From the NCBI GenBank assembly GCA_902628275.1, contig CACOMI010000009.1, positions 1 through 46,765 on the forward strand: a stretch of 46,765 nt of DNA. Reading direction: 5' to 3'. Shown here in pieces: positions 1-9,153 of the stretch. The notes below the pieces were generated by a model that did no database searches, was not told where the DNA came from, and saw nothing but the letters and a program-made list of their open reading frames with translations. Position numbers and translations under genes: made by a program. This stretch comes from an uncultured Pelagibacteraceae bacterium (GTDB taxonomy: Bacteria > Pseudomonadota > Alphaproteobacteria > Pelagibacterales > Pelagibacteraceae). How positions within the stretch are numbered: the stretch's first letter is position 1; the number at the start of each line of letters is the position of its first letter.

Positions 1-15
1 ATAGGAATCTAGTAT

Positions 16-89
16 TGGGGCGTAGCCAAGCGGTAAGGCACGGGTTTTTGGTACCTGCATCCTAGGTTCGAATCCTAGCGCCCCAGCCA
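16..89 (+). tRNA. tRNA-Gln (anticodon TTG)
   Basis: A full cloverleaf can be folded. The 7-bp acceptor stem pairs 16-22 with 79-85, the discriminator is G86 (as usual for bacterial tRNA-Gln), and CCA is encoded at 87-89. The anticodon stem pairs 41-45 with 53-57 around a 7-nt loop whose central TTG (48-50) reads CAA and CAG codons. The T-loop is the standard TTCGAAT and the D-loop carries GG. The start codon of the CCA-adding enzyme gene begins only 3 nt after the tRNA, so both are probably on one transcript. Only 15 nt of upstream DNA are visible, so no promoter can be judged. Confidence 0.96.
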
Positions 90-92
90 TTT

Positions 93-1367
93 ATGAAAAA
101 TTTTTTAGATAAATTTTTTTCCCGATCAAAAAATCTTGATTATATCAGTCAAAATTTAAAACAAATTACTTTAACAACACCAGCAAATAAAATTTTTGAA
201 GCAATTAATAATTTTTCAGAGAAAAGTGAAATCAGATATGTGGGTGGGTGTGTAAGAAAACTGATAAAAAAAGAAAACGTTGATGACATTGACCTGGCAA
301 CAAATTTAACTCCCCCAGAAGTTTGTGAGGCTCTTAAAAACAAACAAATAAGTTATTACGAAACAGGAATTGAACACGGAACCGTAACCGCAATAATTGA
401 CGAATATAAATATGAAATTACTTCTTTAAGAAAAGACGTCTCAACTGATGGAAGGCATGCTGAAGTAGAATTCTCTTTAGATTGGAAGGAAGATGCCTCT
501 AGAAGGGATTTTACTATCAATTCAATTTATGCAGATGGTGATGGTAATTTATTTGATCCATTTAATGGTAAAAAAGATTTGGAGGAAGGTTATATTAATT
601 TTATTGGTAATGCAGAAAGAAGAATTCAAGAGGATTATTTACGTATTTTAAGGTATTTAAGATTTTACTTAAATTACTCAAATCATAAGCACCAGTCAGA
701 AATAATAAAAAATATAAAAAAAAATATTGATGGAATTTCAAATATATCATCTGAAAGATTAATCGATGAACTAAAAAAAATAACTAGTTCAAATGGATTT
801 TTAAAACTCTTTAAAGATAAAGAAAGTTTAGAACTCATAGAAATAATTTTCCCTCAATTAAAGAATATTAAAAATTTTAAAAAACAAAATTCTTATGCTG
901 CAGATAATTTTTTAAAAATTGACTTTATATTCTTAATTGCGCTTTTAGTAATTGATGGGACTGATAATGCTGATTATTTTCTTTACAAATTTAAAATATC
1001 CAACAAAGATCAGAAAAGACTAAAATTGATAGATCTTTTTTATAAAGAAAAAATAACTCTAAACAACTTTACAGAGAAAAATTTGAATAAATTTTTTTAT
1101 TTTAATGGGCGACAAGCTGTAATAGATATAATTAATTTTAAGATTTTTACCTCAAACAAAGTAGAGAAAAAATTAATCAAATTATTAGGTACTTATAAAC
1201 AGAAAGTAATTCCAACTTTACCAGTAGGAGCTGATTTACTAATGTCTAAATTTCAAATTCCTGAGGGTAAAACTTTAGGTAATAAATTAAAAAAAATTGA
1301 AGAAACCTGGGTTCAAAACGGATTTCAAATTTCAGATAAGCAAGTACAACAAATAGTTAAAAGTTAA
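93..1367 (+). CDS. cca: CCA tRNA nucleotidyltransferase (poly(A) polymerase family)
   Basis: This cytoplasmic enzyme adds or repairs the 3' CCA of tRNAs using CTP and ATP. The 424-residue protein has the class II nucleotidyltransferase head: GGCVR at residues 51-55, the metal-binding DDID at 64-67, and RRDFTINS near 135-145. The RNA- and nucleotide-binding helices follow (ILRYLRF, then RLIDELKKI). The C-terminal half is Lys/Asn-rich and poorly conserved, as is normal in this family. The ATG lies 3 nt after tRNA-Gln and no Shine-Dalgarno is possible outside the tRNA acceptor stem, so the mature message would be almost leaderless after tRNA processing. The 3' end overlaps convergent greA by 4 nt. 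Whether it also has polyadenylating activity cannot be told from sequence. Confidence 0.93.
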   Translation: MKNFLDKFFSRSKNLDYISQNLKQITLTTPANKIFEAINNFSEKSEIRYVGGCVRKLIKKENVDDIDLATNLTPPEVCEALKNKQISYYETGIEHGTVTAIIDEYKYEITSLRKDVSTDGRHAEVEFSLDWKEDASRRDFTINSIYADGDGNLFDPFNGKKDLEEGYINFIGNAERRIQEDYLRILRYLRFYLNYSNHKHQSEIIKNIKKNIDGISNISSERLIDELKKITSSNGFLKLFKDKESLELIEIIFPQLKNIKNFKKQNSYAADNFLKIDFIFLIALLVIDGTDNADYFLYKFKISNKDQKRLKLIDLFYKEKITLNNFTEKNLNKFFYFNGRQAVIDIINFKIFTSNKVEKKLIKLLGTYKQKVIPTLPVGADLLMSKFQIPEGKTLGNKLKKIEETWVQNGFQISDKQVQQIVKS

Positions 1368-1840
1368 ATATATTTAACTTCTTTAATTTCAAAATTTTTT
1401 ACACCAGAGGGTGTATTTATTTCAACTAAATCACTTTTATTTTTTCCAATCAAACCTTTGCCAATTGGTGATTGAAAAAAAATTAGTTTTTTTTTTAAAT
1501 CTGCCTCATCTCTTCCAACAATTTTATAATTAATTTTTTCACCAGTATCTAAATCTTCCAAATAAACTGTAGATCCAAAAATTACTTTTCCTTCATTGAT
1601 TAGTTTTGTAACGTCAATAACATTTGCTCTTGCAATAATATCGTTAATTTCTGTAATTCTCCCTTCGTTATGAGATTGCTCTTCTTTAGCTGCATGATAT
1701 TCAGCATTTTCTTTAAGGTCTCCATGGGATCTAGCTTCAGCAATTGCAGCTACTATCTCAGGTCTTTTTTTTTCTTTTAAAAAAACTAATTCTTCTTTTA
1801 GTTTATTTAATCCGTTTAATGTTATTGGCTCTTTATCCAT
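1364..1840 (-). CDS. greA: Transcription elongation factor GreA
   Basis: GreA enters the RNA polymerase secondary channel and stimulates cleavage of backtracked transcripts. The 158-residue length is typical. The N-terminal coiled coil (about residues 10-75) carries the tip motif [16 protein letters not shown], whose acidic residues assist Mg2+ at the polymerase active site. The C-terminal FKBP-like domain contains [14 protein letters not shown] and the [10 protein letters not shown] motif. It is the last gene of a minus-strand run trmL-hemF-greA, with a 3-nt gap to hemF, and overlaps the end of cca by 4 nt. The assignment to GreA rather than GreB rests on length and the tip sequence. Confidence 0.96.
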   Translation of the reverse strand: MDKEPITLNGLNKLKEELVFLKEKKRPEIVAAIAEARSHGDLKENAEYHAAKEEQSHNEGRITEINDIIARANVIDVTKLINEGKVIFGSTVYLEDLDTGEKINYKIVGRDEADLKKKLIFFQSPIGKGLIGKNKSDLVEINTPSGVKNFEIKEVKYI

Positions 1841-1843
1841 TTT

Positions 1844-2671
1844 TTATTTCCATTTTGCAATCGGAGGTAATGACATCAAAATTCCTTCAACATTACCACC
1901 AGTTTGTAGCCCAAATTTTGTTCCTCTATCATAGAGCAAATTAAATTCTGCGTATCGACCTCTTTTAACATACTGAAACTCTTTATCTTTTAAAGTCCAT
2001 TTTCTTTTTAATTTTTTTTTAATTATTTCATTAAACAGCATTTGAAATGTAACACCAACATCTCTTACAAACTTAAAGTCATTTTCAAAATTATCATTTT
2101 TGTAGTCAAAAAAGATTCCACCTATACCTCTTGCTTCTTTTCTGTGAGGTAGATAAAAATATTCATCACACCACTTTTTATATTTTTTATAATAATTTTT
2201 ATTATGTCTATCGCACATTGCTTTTAATATTTTATGAAAGTTTTTCTTCTCTTTTTCATCTTTTATTGCTGGGGTTACATCTATACCTCCACCAAACCAA
2301 TTTATTGTTGTACAAATAAATCTGGTATTAAAATGCATTGCGGGAATATGGGGATTTTGCATGTGCATGACTATTGATATTCCTGATGCCCAAAATCTAG
2401 GATCTTTACTTGCGCCTGGTATATTTTTTTGAAATTGTCTAGGAAATTTTCCATAAACTTTTGAAAAATTTACTCCTACTTTTTCAAAAATTTTTCCATT
2501 TTTAAGAATTCTATATTCACCACCACCTTCATCTTTTTTTATACTTCTTTTCCAAGAAGTTGATTTAAAATTTACTTTGTTTTTTTCAATTTTTAAAATA
2601 TCATCGCATATTGCTTTTTGTAATAGCATAAACCAATTACTTGCTAAGTCTTTTTTAATTGAAATATCCAT
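1844..2671 (-). CDS. hemF: Oxygen-dependent coproporphyrinogen III oxidase
   Basis: This enzyme makes protoporphyrinogen IX by oxidative decarboxylation of coproporphyrinogen III with O2, late in haem synthesis. The 275-residue protein contains the family motifs in order: FWASGISIVMH, then WFGGGIDVTP, then HRKEARGIGGIFFD, then YAEFNLLYDRGTKFGLQTGG, and the C-terminal ILMSLPPIAKW. It is slightly shorter at the N-terminus than many HemF proteins. It is 1 nt from trmL upstream and 3 nt from greA downstream. Use of the O2-dependent form fits an aerobic organism and the nearby cytochrome bc1 genes, which consume haem. Confidence 0.96.
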   Translation of the reverse strand: MDISIKKDLASNWFMLLQKAICDDILKIEKNKVNFKSTSWKRSIKKDEGGGEYRILKNGKIFEKVGVNFSKVYGKFPRQFQKNIPGASKDPRFWASGISIVMHMQNPHIPAMHFNTRFICTTINWFGGGIDVTPAIKDEKEKKNFHKILKAMCDRHNKNYYKKYKKWCDEYFYLPHRKEARGIGGIFFDYKNDNFENDFKFVRDVGVTFQMLFNEIIKKKLKRKWTLKDKEFQYVKRGRYAEFNLLYDRGTKFGLQTGGNVEGILMSLPPIAKWK

Positions 2672-2672
2672 T

Positions 2673-3146
2673 TTATATTAATTCTACTTGACGCAAACTT
2701 TCTGCCAAAACAATGGCAACTGACGATGCAATATTAAGAGATCTTGCTTGATTATTCATTGGTATTTTTAAACGATTTTTAATTATTTTATGAACCTCTT
2801 CGGGTACTCCAGCACTTTCTCTTCCAAACAAAATAGTATCATTGGGCTTAAATTTAAATTTAGTGTAATTTATTGAACCTTTAGTTGTCATCAATATGAT
2901 TCTCTCTTTCTTTTTTGCCTCAAAAAATTTTTCTGCACTTTGATAAAATTTTATTTGACTATAGTTCATATAGTCCATAACCACTCTTTTAAAGCGTTTG
3001 TCTGATAATAGAAAGCCACATGGTTCAATTATTTCTAATTTAGCACCTAAACAAGCACAAGTCCTAATAATTGCAGCAGTATTCTGAGGAATATCAGGCT
3101 CATACAATGCTATTTTGGGTACTAAAATTGTTGAATTATGTGTCAT
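2673..3146 (-). CDS. trmL: tRNA (cytidine/uridine-34 2'-O)-methyltransferase, SPOUT family
   Basis: TrmL methylates the wobble ribose of certain tRNA-Leu species using S-adenosylmethionine. The 157-residue protein has the complete SpoU/TrmH trefoil-knot signature: YEPDIPQNTAAIIRTCACLG at the N-terminus (family motif 1), TILFGRESAGVPEE (motif 2), and IPMNNQARSLNIASSVAIVLAE (motif 3). It is short with no RNA-binding extension, as in TrmL rather than TrmH or RlmB. First gene of the trmL-hemF-greA run; a good TATAAT box for it lies at 3175-3180 on the minus strand, inside the gap shared with petA. Confidence 0.92.
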   Translation of the reverse strand: MTHNSTILVPKIALYEPDIPQNTAAIIRTCACLGAKLEIIEPCGFLLSDKRFKRVVMDYMNYSQIKFYQSAEKFFEAKKKERIILMTTKGSINYTKFKFKPNDTILFGRESAGVPEEVHKIIKNRLKIPMNNQARSLNIASSVAIVLAESLRQVELI

Positions 3147-3238
3147 TCTTTCAGTAGTAAAATAATTATTTTATATTATATGAATTCATATATTAACTGT
3201 TTTAAACCAAAAAGAGATAAGAATTAAAGTTACTAGAA
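3147..3238. promoter_or_regulatory. Divergent promoter region between trmL and petA, with a 16-bp perfect palindrome
   Basis: This 92-bp gap must hold promoters for trmL (minus) and petABC (plus). On the minus strand TATAAT occupies 3175-3180, about 29 nt before the trmL ATG; its -35 is weak. On the plus strand TTAACT (3193-3198), a 17-bp spacer and GATAAG (3216-3221) is a possible but poor promoter for petA. The perfect palindrome TATATGAATTCATATA covers 3177-3192, overlapping the trmL -10 and abutting the possible petA -35. It could be an operator, but AT-rich palindromes can arise by chance. No Shine-Dalgarno stands out before the GTG of petA. Confidence 0.4.
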
Positions 3239-3748
3239 GTGTCTGAAAAGAAAACAAAAAGAAGAGATTTTTTATTTACTGCTACTACAGCTGTAGGAGC
3301 TGTTGGTGCTGCTGCAGTTGTGTGGCCAATGATTGATCAAATGAACCCTGATGCTTCTGTTAAAGCATTAGCTAGTACAGAAGTTGATGTAAGTTCTCTT
3401 AACCCTGGAAATACAATAACAGTTTTATGGAGAGGTAAACCAGTTTTTATTAGACGAAGAACCCAAGATGAAATTGATGAGGCACGATCAGTTAAGATGG
3501 AGGACTTAATTCATCCTGAGAAAGATGAAGATAGAGCAAAAAATCCAGAATGGCTTGTAATGTTGGGTGTATGTACACACTTAGGGTGTGTACCTTTAAA
3601 CGATAAAGGAGATTATAATGGATGGTTCTGTCCATGTCATGGATCTCATTATGATACCTCAGGAAGAATTAGAAAAGGACCAGCACCTTGGAATATGGAA
3701 ATACCTAAATACGAATTTGTCAACGCTAACACCATTAAAATTGGATAG
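3239..3748 (+). CDS. petA: Ubiquinol-cytochrome c reductase, Rieske iron-sulfur subunit
   Basis: This bc1-complex subunit passes an electron from ubiquinol at the Qo site to cytochrome c1. The 169-residue protein has a Tat-type N-terminus (KRRDF at 7-11, then a hydrophobic anchor to about 30) that stays as a membrane anchor. The two cluster-binding boxes are CTHLGC (ligands C112, H114) and CPCHGSHYD (C131, H134), with the disulfide cysteines C117 and C133 present; [10 protein letters not shown] follows. The start is GTG. It is 8 nt upstream of petB, so petABC is one operon. Transcription begins in the gap shared with trmL. Confidence 0.97.
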   Translation: MSEKKTKRRDFLFTATTAVGAVGAAAVVWPMIDQMNPDASVKALASTEVDVSSLNPGNTITVLWRGKPVFIRRRTQDEIDEARSVKMEDLIHPEKDEDRAKNPEWLVMLGVCTHLGCVPLNDKGDYNGWFCPCHGSHYDTSGRIRKGPAPWNMEIPKYEFVNANTIKIG

Positions 3749-3756
3749 AAAATTAA

Positions 3757-5019
3757 ATGAGTGAACACGAATATAAACCAAAATCAAAAGTAGGACAGTG
3801 GTTTAATGATCGATTGCCACTGTTAACGCTTGCAAACCATCTAACTGATTATCCTACACCTAAAAATTTAAATTATTGGTGGACGTTTGGAGGAATTTTA
3901 ACTTTTTGTTTAATCACTCAAATAATAACAGGGTTAACTTTAGCTATGCATTATATTGCCCATGCAGATATGGCCTTTGAGAGTGTCGAACACATAATGC
4001 GTGATGTTAATTATGGTTGGTTAATTAGATACATTCATGCAAACGGTGCATCAATGTTTTTCTTAGCAGTATACATTCATATTTTTAGATCTTTATTTTA
4101 TGGATCTTATAAATCACCAAGAGAAATTATATGGATACTTGGTATAATTATTTACTTGCTAATGATGGCTGCTGCATTTATGGGATATGTACTACCATGG
4201 GGACAAATGAGTTTTTGGGGAGCAACAGTTATAACCAATTTATTCAGCGCTATTCCTCTTGTAGGTGAAGGTATTGTGACTTGGTTGTGGGGAGGATATT
4301 CAGTAGATAATCCAACTTTAACAAGATTTTTTACCTTGCATTATTTAATTCCTTTTTTAATTTTAGGTTTAGTTGTTTTGCATATTTGGGCTTTACATGT
4401 TCCTGGTAATAATAATCCAGTTGGTATAGATATTAAAAAACCCTCAAAAGATACAGTACCATTCCATCCATATATAGTAATTAAAGATGGTTTTGCTTTA
4501 TTAATGTTTATGATCGTATTTGCTTTCTTTGTTTTCTATTCACCAAATATTTTAGGGCACGCAGACAATTACATTGAGGCCAATCCAATGGTAACACCTG
4601 CTCATATTGTGCCTGAATGGTATCTCTTACCTTTTTATGCAATTTTAAGGTCTGTTCCAGACAAACTATTAGGTGTCGTTGCAATGTTGTCAGCAATATT
4701 AATTTTAGCGGTTTTACCTTGGTTAGATACATCTAAAATTAGATCTGCTGTATTCAGACCACTGTATAGACAATTTTATTGGATTCTAGTAGCTGATGTT
4801 TTGATCTTGGGTTATGTAGGTGCAATGCCAGCAGAGGGGCTTTACTTATTAATAGCAAGAGTAGCAACTGCCTATTATTTTCTACATTTTTTAGTGATAT
4901 TACCTGTTTTAGGCTTTAAAGAAAAAACTATACCAATTCCACTAAGTATTACAGAACCAGTTTTGGGAGGAAACCCAAACCTTGCTATGGCGAAACAAAA
5001 GGAGAGTAAAATAGAATAA
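3757..5019 (+). CDS. petB: Cytochrome b of the bc1 complex
   Basis: Cytochrome b is the membrane core of the bc1 complex; it carries haems bL and bH and forms the Qo and Qi quinone sites. The 420-residue protein covers both the N-terminal four-helix haem domain and the C-terminal domain, so it is the full-length bc1 form and not the split b6/subunit IV form. Visible motifs include [15 protein letters not shown] near residue 65, [19 protein letters not shown] (Qo region), paired histidines such as H197 and H211, and [13 protein letters not shown] (Qo PEWY). It lies between petA (8-nt gap) and petC (1-nt gap). Length agrees with other alphaproteobacterial cytochromes b. Confidence 0.97.
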   Translation: MSEHEYKPKSKVGQWFNDRLPLLTLANHLTDYPTPKNLNYWWTFGGILTFCLITQIITGLTLAMHYIAHADMAFESVEHIMRDVNYGWLIRYIHANGASMFFLAVYIHIFRSLFYGSYKSPREIIWILGIIIYLLMMAAAFMGYVLPWGQMSFWGATVITNLFSAIPLVGEGIVTWLWGGYSVDNPTLTRFFTLHYLIPFLILGLVVLHIWALHVPGNNNPVGIDIKKPSKDTVPFHPYIVIKDGFALLMFMIVFAFFVFYSPNILGHADNYIEANPMVTPAHIVPEWYLLPFYAILRSVPDKLLGVVAMLSAILILAVLPWLDTSKIRSAVFRPLYRQFYWILVADVLILGYVGAMPAEGLYLLIARVATAYYFLHFLVILPVLGFKEKTIPIPLSITEPVLGGNPNLAMAKQKESKIE

Positions 5020-5020
5020 A

Positions 5021-5800
5021 GTGAAAACTTTTATAAAATTCTGTTCAATTTTAGGTTTAATTCTATCTATTTTTTCTCAATCATCTGCTGCAGAAAAAGT
5101 TGATTATTTAAAGACAGACTGGACTTTTAAAGGTCTATTCGGAAAATTTGATAGAGGTTCTCTTCAAAGGGGTTACCAAGTTTATACCGAGGTATGCGCT
5201 GCTTGTCATTCCATGAAATACCTTAGTTATAGAAACTTATCAGAGAAGGGTGGTCCGGAATTTTCAGTTGAACAAGCCAAAGCAATTGCTGCCTCTTTTG
5301 AAGTCATAGATGGACCTAATGCAGATGGGGAAATGTTTACTAGGCCTGCAAAATTATCTGATAAATTTGTTATGCCTTATGAAAATGAAAAAGCGGCTCA
5401 AGCTGCAAATGGTGGCGCATATCCTCCTGACATGTCTGTTTTAGTTAAAGCAAGAGGTGGTGGAGTAGACTATATTTATTCTTTATTACAAGGATATGAA
5501 AAAGCACCAGATGGAATGATTTTAGACGAAGGTGTTCATTATAATAAATATATGTACGGTAATAAAATTAAAATGTCAGCTCCTCTTTCGGATGGAATAA
5601 TCGAGTATGGTGATGGAACCCCTGCTAGTGTTGAACAAATGTCAAAGGATGTTACGACATTTTTAATGTGGGCGGCTGAACCACACTTAGAGGCGAGGCA
5701 CAGAATGGGTTTTAAGGCAATTATTTATTTAATAATTCTAACTACTTTGGTTTACTTTAGTATGAAAAAAATTTGGTCACGTATTGAATCTGAAGTTTAA
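5021..5800 (+). CDS. petC: Cytochrome c1 of the bc1 complex
   Basis: Cytochrome c1 receives electrons from the Rieske protein and passes them to soluble cytochrome c. The 259-residue protein has a signal peptide (about 1-24, ending SSAA before EKVDYL), a haem c site CAACH at residues 59-63, the region GGAYPPDMSVLVKARGGG, a likely axial methionine in NKIKMSAPLSDG, and a C-terminal membrane anchor after AEPHLEARHRMGFK. The start is GTG, 1 nt after the petB stop. The last 24 nt overlap the 3' end of ychF on the opposite strand, so the two genes converge without any spacer for a terminator. Confidence 0.96.
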   Translation: MKTFIKFCSILGLILSIFSQSSAAEKVDYLKTDWTFKGLFGKFDRGSLQRGYQVYTEVCAACHSMKYLSYRNLSEKGGPEFSVEQAKAIAASFEVIDGPNADGEMFTRPAKLSDKFVMPYENEKAAQAANGGAYPPDMSVLVKARGGGVDYIYSLLQGYEKAPDGMILDEGVHYNKYMYGNKIKMSAPLSDGIIEYGDGTPASVEQMSKDVTTFLMWAAEPHLEARHRMGFKAIIYLIILTTLVYFSMKKIWSRIESEV

Positions 5801-6850
5801 AACATCTCCATCTTTTACAATATAATCTCTACCTTCTAATCTCATTTTACCATTTTCCTTTGAATTAACCCATCCTTTGTAGGTTATGAAATCCTCATAA
5901 GATATTGTTTCTGCTCTAATAAAACCTTTTTCAAAGTCTGTATGAATTTCTCCAGCAGCTTTTGGTGCTGTACAATTTTTCTTTATAGTCCATGCTCTTG
6001 TTTCTTCTGGACCTGAGGTAAAATACGTATCAAGTTCTAAAATTTTATATCCCTTTTGTATTAACATGCTTAAGCCTGTATCTTTTAGCCCAATCATATC
6101 CATATAATTTTTTTTCTCCTCACTTGTTAATTCATTTATTTGATTTTCAATATCTGCGGAAACTATTAGTGTATTGTCATTTCCATATTTTTCTATGAAG
6201 TTTTTTGTATACTTGTTACCACCCTGGACACTTTGCTCATCTACATTGCAAACAAAAATTTTTGGTTTAATCGATAATAAGCCACTTTGATTAAGTTGTT
6301 TTCTCTCATATAGAGTTTCTAGTGCTTTTATATCTTTATCATTATTAATACAGTCTAACGCAATCTCTAGAATTTTAAGCTGTTCTTCGTCAATATTTTT
6401 CTTGTTATTTTTTTCTAGCCTTTTTTGAATCGACTCTAAGTCAGCTAACATCATCTCAGTTTCAATAATCTCAATGTCTCTTACTGGGTCTACGTCTGGA
6501 TTGACATTTTGGATATCGTTTGAGTCAAAGCATCTTATCATATGAATAACAGCATCAACTTCTCTTATATGAGATAGAAATTTATTACCTAAACCTTCAC
6601 CTTTAGAAGCTCCTTTTACAAGCCCAGCTATATCTACAAATGAAATGGTTGTATTAATTGTTTTTTTTGATTTTGATACATTTGATAACTTATCTAACCT
6701 TTCATCTGGAACAGGAACAACCCCTACATTTGGATCTATTGTACAGAATGGAAAATTTCCTGCTTGTGCTTTACTAGAGTTTGTTAAAGCGTTAAATAGT
6801 GTGGACTTACCCACATTAGGTAAACCAACAATTCCACATTTAAAACTCAT
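5777..6850 (-). CDS. ychF: Redox-regulated ATPase/GTPase YchF (OLA1 family)
   Basis: YchF is an Obg-family P-loop NTPase that associates with ribosomes and prefers ATP. The 357-residue protein begins with the Walker A motif GLPNVGKSTLFN and has DIAGLVKGASKGEGLGNKFL (G3 and following loop). It carries NVDE in place of the NKxD motif of true GTPases, the change linked to ATP use. A C-terminal TGS domain contains FTSGPEETRAWTI and KAAGEIHTDFEKGFIRAE. It overlaps pth by one base (a TAATG junction) and is the last gene of the minus-strand unit; pth-ychF adjacency is common in bacteria. Confidence 0.96.
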   Translation of the reverse strand: MSFKCGIVGLPNVGKSTLFNALTNSSKAQAGNFPFCTIDPNVGVVPVPDERLDKLSNVSKSKKTINTTISFVDIAGLVKGASKGEGLGNKFLSHIREVDAVIHMIRCFDSNDIQNVNPDVDPVRDIEIIETEMMLADLESIQKRLEKNNKKNIDEEQLKILEIALDCINNDKDIKALETLYERKQLNQSGLLSIKPKIFVCNVDEQSVQGGNKYTKNFIEKYGNDNTLIVSADIENQINELTSEEKKNYMDMIGLKDTGLSMLIQKGYKILELDTYFTSGPEETRAWTIKKNCTAPKAAGEIHTDFEKGFIRAETISYEDFITYKGWVNSKENGKMRLEGRDYIVKDGDVLNFRFNT

Positions 6851-7410
6851 TATTTATTATTTACTGTGCTAGAAAATAAATCCAATTTTTTATTCATGAG
6901 AATTGAAATAGACTCTATAATATTTGTTGTAATTTTTTCTAATCTAAGCATTTCATCATCATCAAAATTTTGAAGAACAAAATCACCAACTTCCATTTTA
7001 TCTTTTGGTTTTCCAATACCTATTCTTACTCTAGAGTAATCTTTACCAATAAATTTATCAATTGACGCAATACCGTTGTGTCCTGCATCAGATCCACCAA
7101 TTTTTGCTTTTATTTTTCCAAATTCTATATCTAGGTCATCATGAAAGACAATTACATCTTCTACATCTATTTTAAAATATTCAATTAATTCTCTAATACA
7201 AATTCCAGAATTATTCATAAATGTTAAAGGTTTTATGGCATAAACTTTTTGGTCAGCAACATTTCCAGTAGTTAGCAGTCCTTTGAATTTTGGTTTTTGT
7301 TTTGAAAGTCCAAATTTTTTATTTATACAATCAATAATTTTAAAACCAATGTTGTGCCTATTGTTCTCACTGTCTGGGGTCGGATTTCCTAATCCTACTA
7401 GTAAAATCAT
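6850..7410 (-). CDS. pth: Peptidyl-tRNA hydrolase
   Basis: Pth cleaves peptidyl-tRNAs released by stalled ribosomes so the tRNA can be reused. The 186-residue protein has the expected motifs: LVGLGNPTPDSENNRHNIGF (containing the catalytic His), PLTFMNNSG, FHDDLDIEFGKIKAKIGGSD followed by AGHNGIASI, and YSRVRIGIGKP. Length is normal. It is 37 nt downstream of rplY and shares a single base with the ychF start, so rplY-pth-ychF are probably cotranscribed and partly translationally coupled. Tentative regulation: none visible beyond the operon. Confidence 0.97.
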   Translation of the reverse strand: MILLVGLGNPTPDSENNRHNIGFKIIDCINKKFGLSKQKPKFKGLLTTGNVADQKVYAIKPLTFMNNSGICIRELIEYFKIDVEDVIVFHDDLDIEFGKIKAKIGGSDAGHNGIASIDKFIGKDYSRVRIGIGKPKDKMEVGDFVLQNFDDDEMLRLEKITTNIIESISILMNKKLDLFSSTVNNK

Positions 7411-7447
7411 AAAATATTAGTTTTGGAGGAAAAGTTTCAAATTAAAA

Positions 7448-8167
7448 CTATTTATTTTTTTCTTCAGTAGGTTTTTTATCTTCACCTTCTTTTTTATCAC
7501 CTTCAGGAGATGGTTTTTCTCCACCTTCTGTTGATGCTGCTTCTGCTCCTTCAGCACTTGCCTCTCCTTCAGCTCCCTCAGCTTCTGCAGGTTTTTCAGG
7601 TTCTTTCATTACAGTTGGAGCCGCTAAAGTTGCAATTACGAAATCTCTTCCTTGAATAGTTGGTGAAACTTCACTGTCGAGATCTATTGAAGAAATTTTA
7701 AAACTTTCACCAATATCAACACCATCGAGATCTATAACAAGATTCTCAGGAATCTTTTCACTTGGACACTTAAGTTCAACTTTTCTTCTTACTATATTTA
7801 AAACCCCACCTCTTTTTAGCCCTGGTGATTTATCATGATTTAAAAATTTTACTGGAACTTCTATTCTCACTTTAATTCCTGCAACAATTCTTAAAAAGTC
7901 TACGTGAATTGGCTCGTCAGATATAATGTCATATTTTATTTCTCTTGGCAGAACTTTTTGAGATTTACCATCAACATTTAAAGTTATGATACTTGATAAA
8001 AAGTTTTCTCTCTCAATTAATGATTTAAGTACTTTTTTAGATATAGAAATTTTTTCATTTTGAGCCTCGCCACCATAAATGATTGCAGGGACATTACCGT
8101 TATTTCTCAGTGAATTAAGTTCACCCTTAGTTTTGTTATCCCTGATATTAGCGTTTAGTGAATTCAT
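7448..8167 (-). CDS. rplY: 50S ribosomal protein L25 (general stress protein CTC type) with a low-complexity acidic tail
   Basis: L25 binds 5S rRNA in the large subunit. The 239-residue protein has the N-terminal L25 domain (to about residue 95, including GNVPAIIYGG and HVDFLRI) and the C-terminal CTC/TL5 beta domain (about 96-185, including GVLNIVRRKVELKCP and GVDIGESFKISSIDL). The last 50 or so residues are almost only Glu, Ala, Gly, Lys, Pro and Ser and are predicted to be disordered. Such tails occur in other alphaproteobacterial L25 proteins. It lies 44 nt after prs and 37 nt before pth, a common neighbourhood for this gene. Confidence 0.94.
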   Translation of the reverse strand: MNSLNANIRDNKTKGELNSLRNNGNVPAIIYGGEAQNEKISISKKVLKSLIERENFLSSIITLNVDGKSQKVLPREIKYDIISDEPIHVDFLRIVAGIKVRIEVPVKFLNHDKSPGLKRGGVLNIVRRKVELKCPSEKIPENLVIDLDGVDIGESFKISSIDLDSEVSPTIQGRDFVIATLAAPTVMKEPEKPAEAEGAEGEASAEGAEAASTEGGEKPSPEGDKKEGEDKKPTEEKNK

Positions 8168-8211
8168 AAAAACAGAGTTTTTAGCTTAAGTTCCTAAATA
8201 ACTCAAGGTAT

Positions 8212-9144
8212 TTATTTGAATAAATCTGATACTGAAGTTGAATTTGAAATTCTTTTAATGGCCTCTCCCATAAGGCTAGAAATTGATAGAACCTCAATGT
8301 TTTTGGCACCTTTAACTCTGTTCATGTTATCAATTGTATCTGTTATTACTAAATTTTTTATTACAGAATTTTTAATTTTTTTAACTGCTTCACCACTAAG
8401 TACTCCATGAGTTATGTAAACATAAACTTCTTTTGCCCCTCTATCTTTCAGAGCTTTAGCTGCATTTACTATTGTACCACCAGAGTCAATTATATCATCA
8501 ACAATTATGCAAGTTTTTCCTTTTACATCTCCAACAATATTCATTACTTGAGATTGACCTGGCTTTGGTCTTCTCTTATCAACTATAGCCAATCCCACGT
8601 TTAAAATTTTTCCTAGAGCCCTAGCTCTTTCTGTACCCCCCACGTCTGGTGCTACACAAATTAGATTTTTACTTTTAATCTTTTTTTTTACATGTCTTGC
8701 AAAGATAGGTGTTGCAAATAAGTTATCTACTGGAATATCAAAAAATCCTTGAATTTGACCAGCATGCAAATCAACTGTAACAACTCTATCTGCTCCTGAT
8801 TTAGTAATTAGATTTGAAACCAGTTTTGCAGATATTGATGTTCTTGGTGCAACTTTTCTATCTTGTCGTGCATAACCAAAGTAAGGTATGACAGCAGTAA
8901 TATTTTTTGCAGACGATCTCTTAAGTGCATCAATACATAATAATAATTCCATCAAGTTATCATTTGCAGGTGATGAAATGGATTGAATTAAAAAAATACT
9001 ATTACCTCTTATGTTTTCATTAATCTCAACATATATCTCTCCATCTGAAAAATTTCTTATACTAGAGTTAACCAGTTTAGATTTAAGATATTTAGCAATA
9101 TTTTTGCTGAGGGGTTTATTGCTGTTTCCGGATAATAATTTCAT
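8212..9144 (-). CDS. prs: Ribose-phosphate pyrophosphokinase (PRPP synthetase)
   Basis: Prs makes PRPP from ribose 5-phosphate and ATP, feeding purine, pyrimidine, histidine, tryptophan and NAD synthesis. The 310-residue protein is class I: flexible-loop motif [19 protein letters not shown], the metal-binding [34 protein letters not shown], and the PRPP loop [18 protein letters not shown]. All key residues are present. It is 9 nt downstream of pgeF and 44 nt upstream of rplY. prs-rplY-pth order is widely conserved. Confidence 0.97.
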   Translation of the reverse strand: MKLLSGNSNKPLSKNIAKYLKSKLVNSSIRNFSDGEIYVEINENIRGNSIFLIQSISSPANDNLMELLLCIDALKRSSAKNITAVIPYFGYARQDRKVAPRTSISAKLVSNLITKSGADRVVTVDLHAGQIQGFFDIPVDNLFATPIFARHVKKKIKSKNLICVAPDVGGTERARALGKILNVGLAIVDKRRPKPGQSQVMNIVGDVKGKTCIIVDDIIDSGGTIVNAAKALKDRGAKEVYVYITHGVLSGEAVKKIKNSVIKNLVITDTIDNMNRVKGAKNIEVLSISSLMGEAIKRISNSTSVSDLFK

Positions 9145-9153
9145 TAAAAAAAC

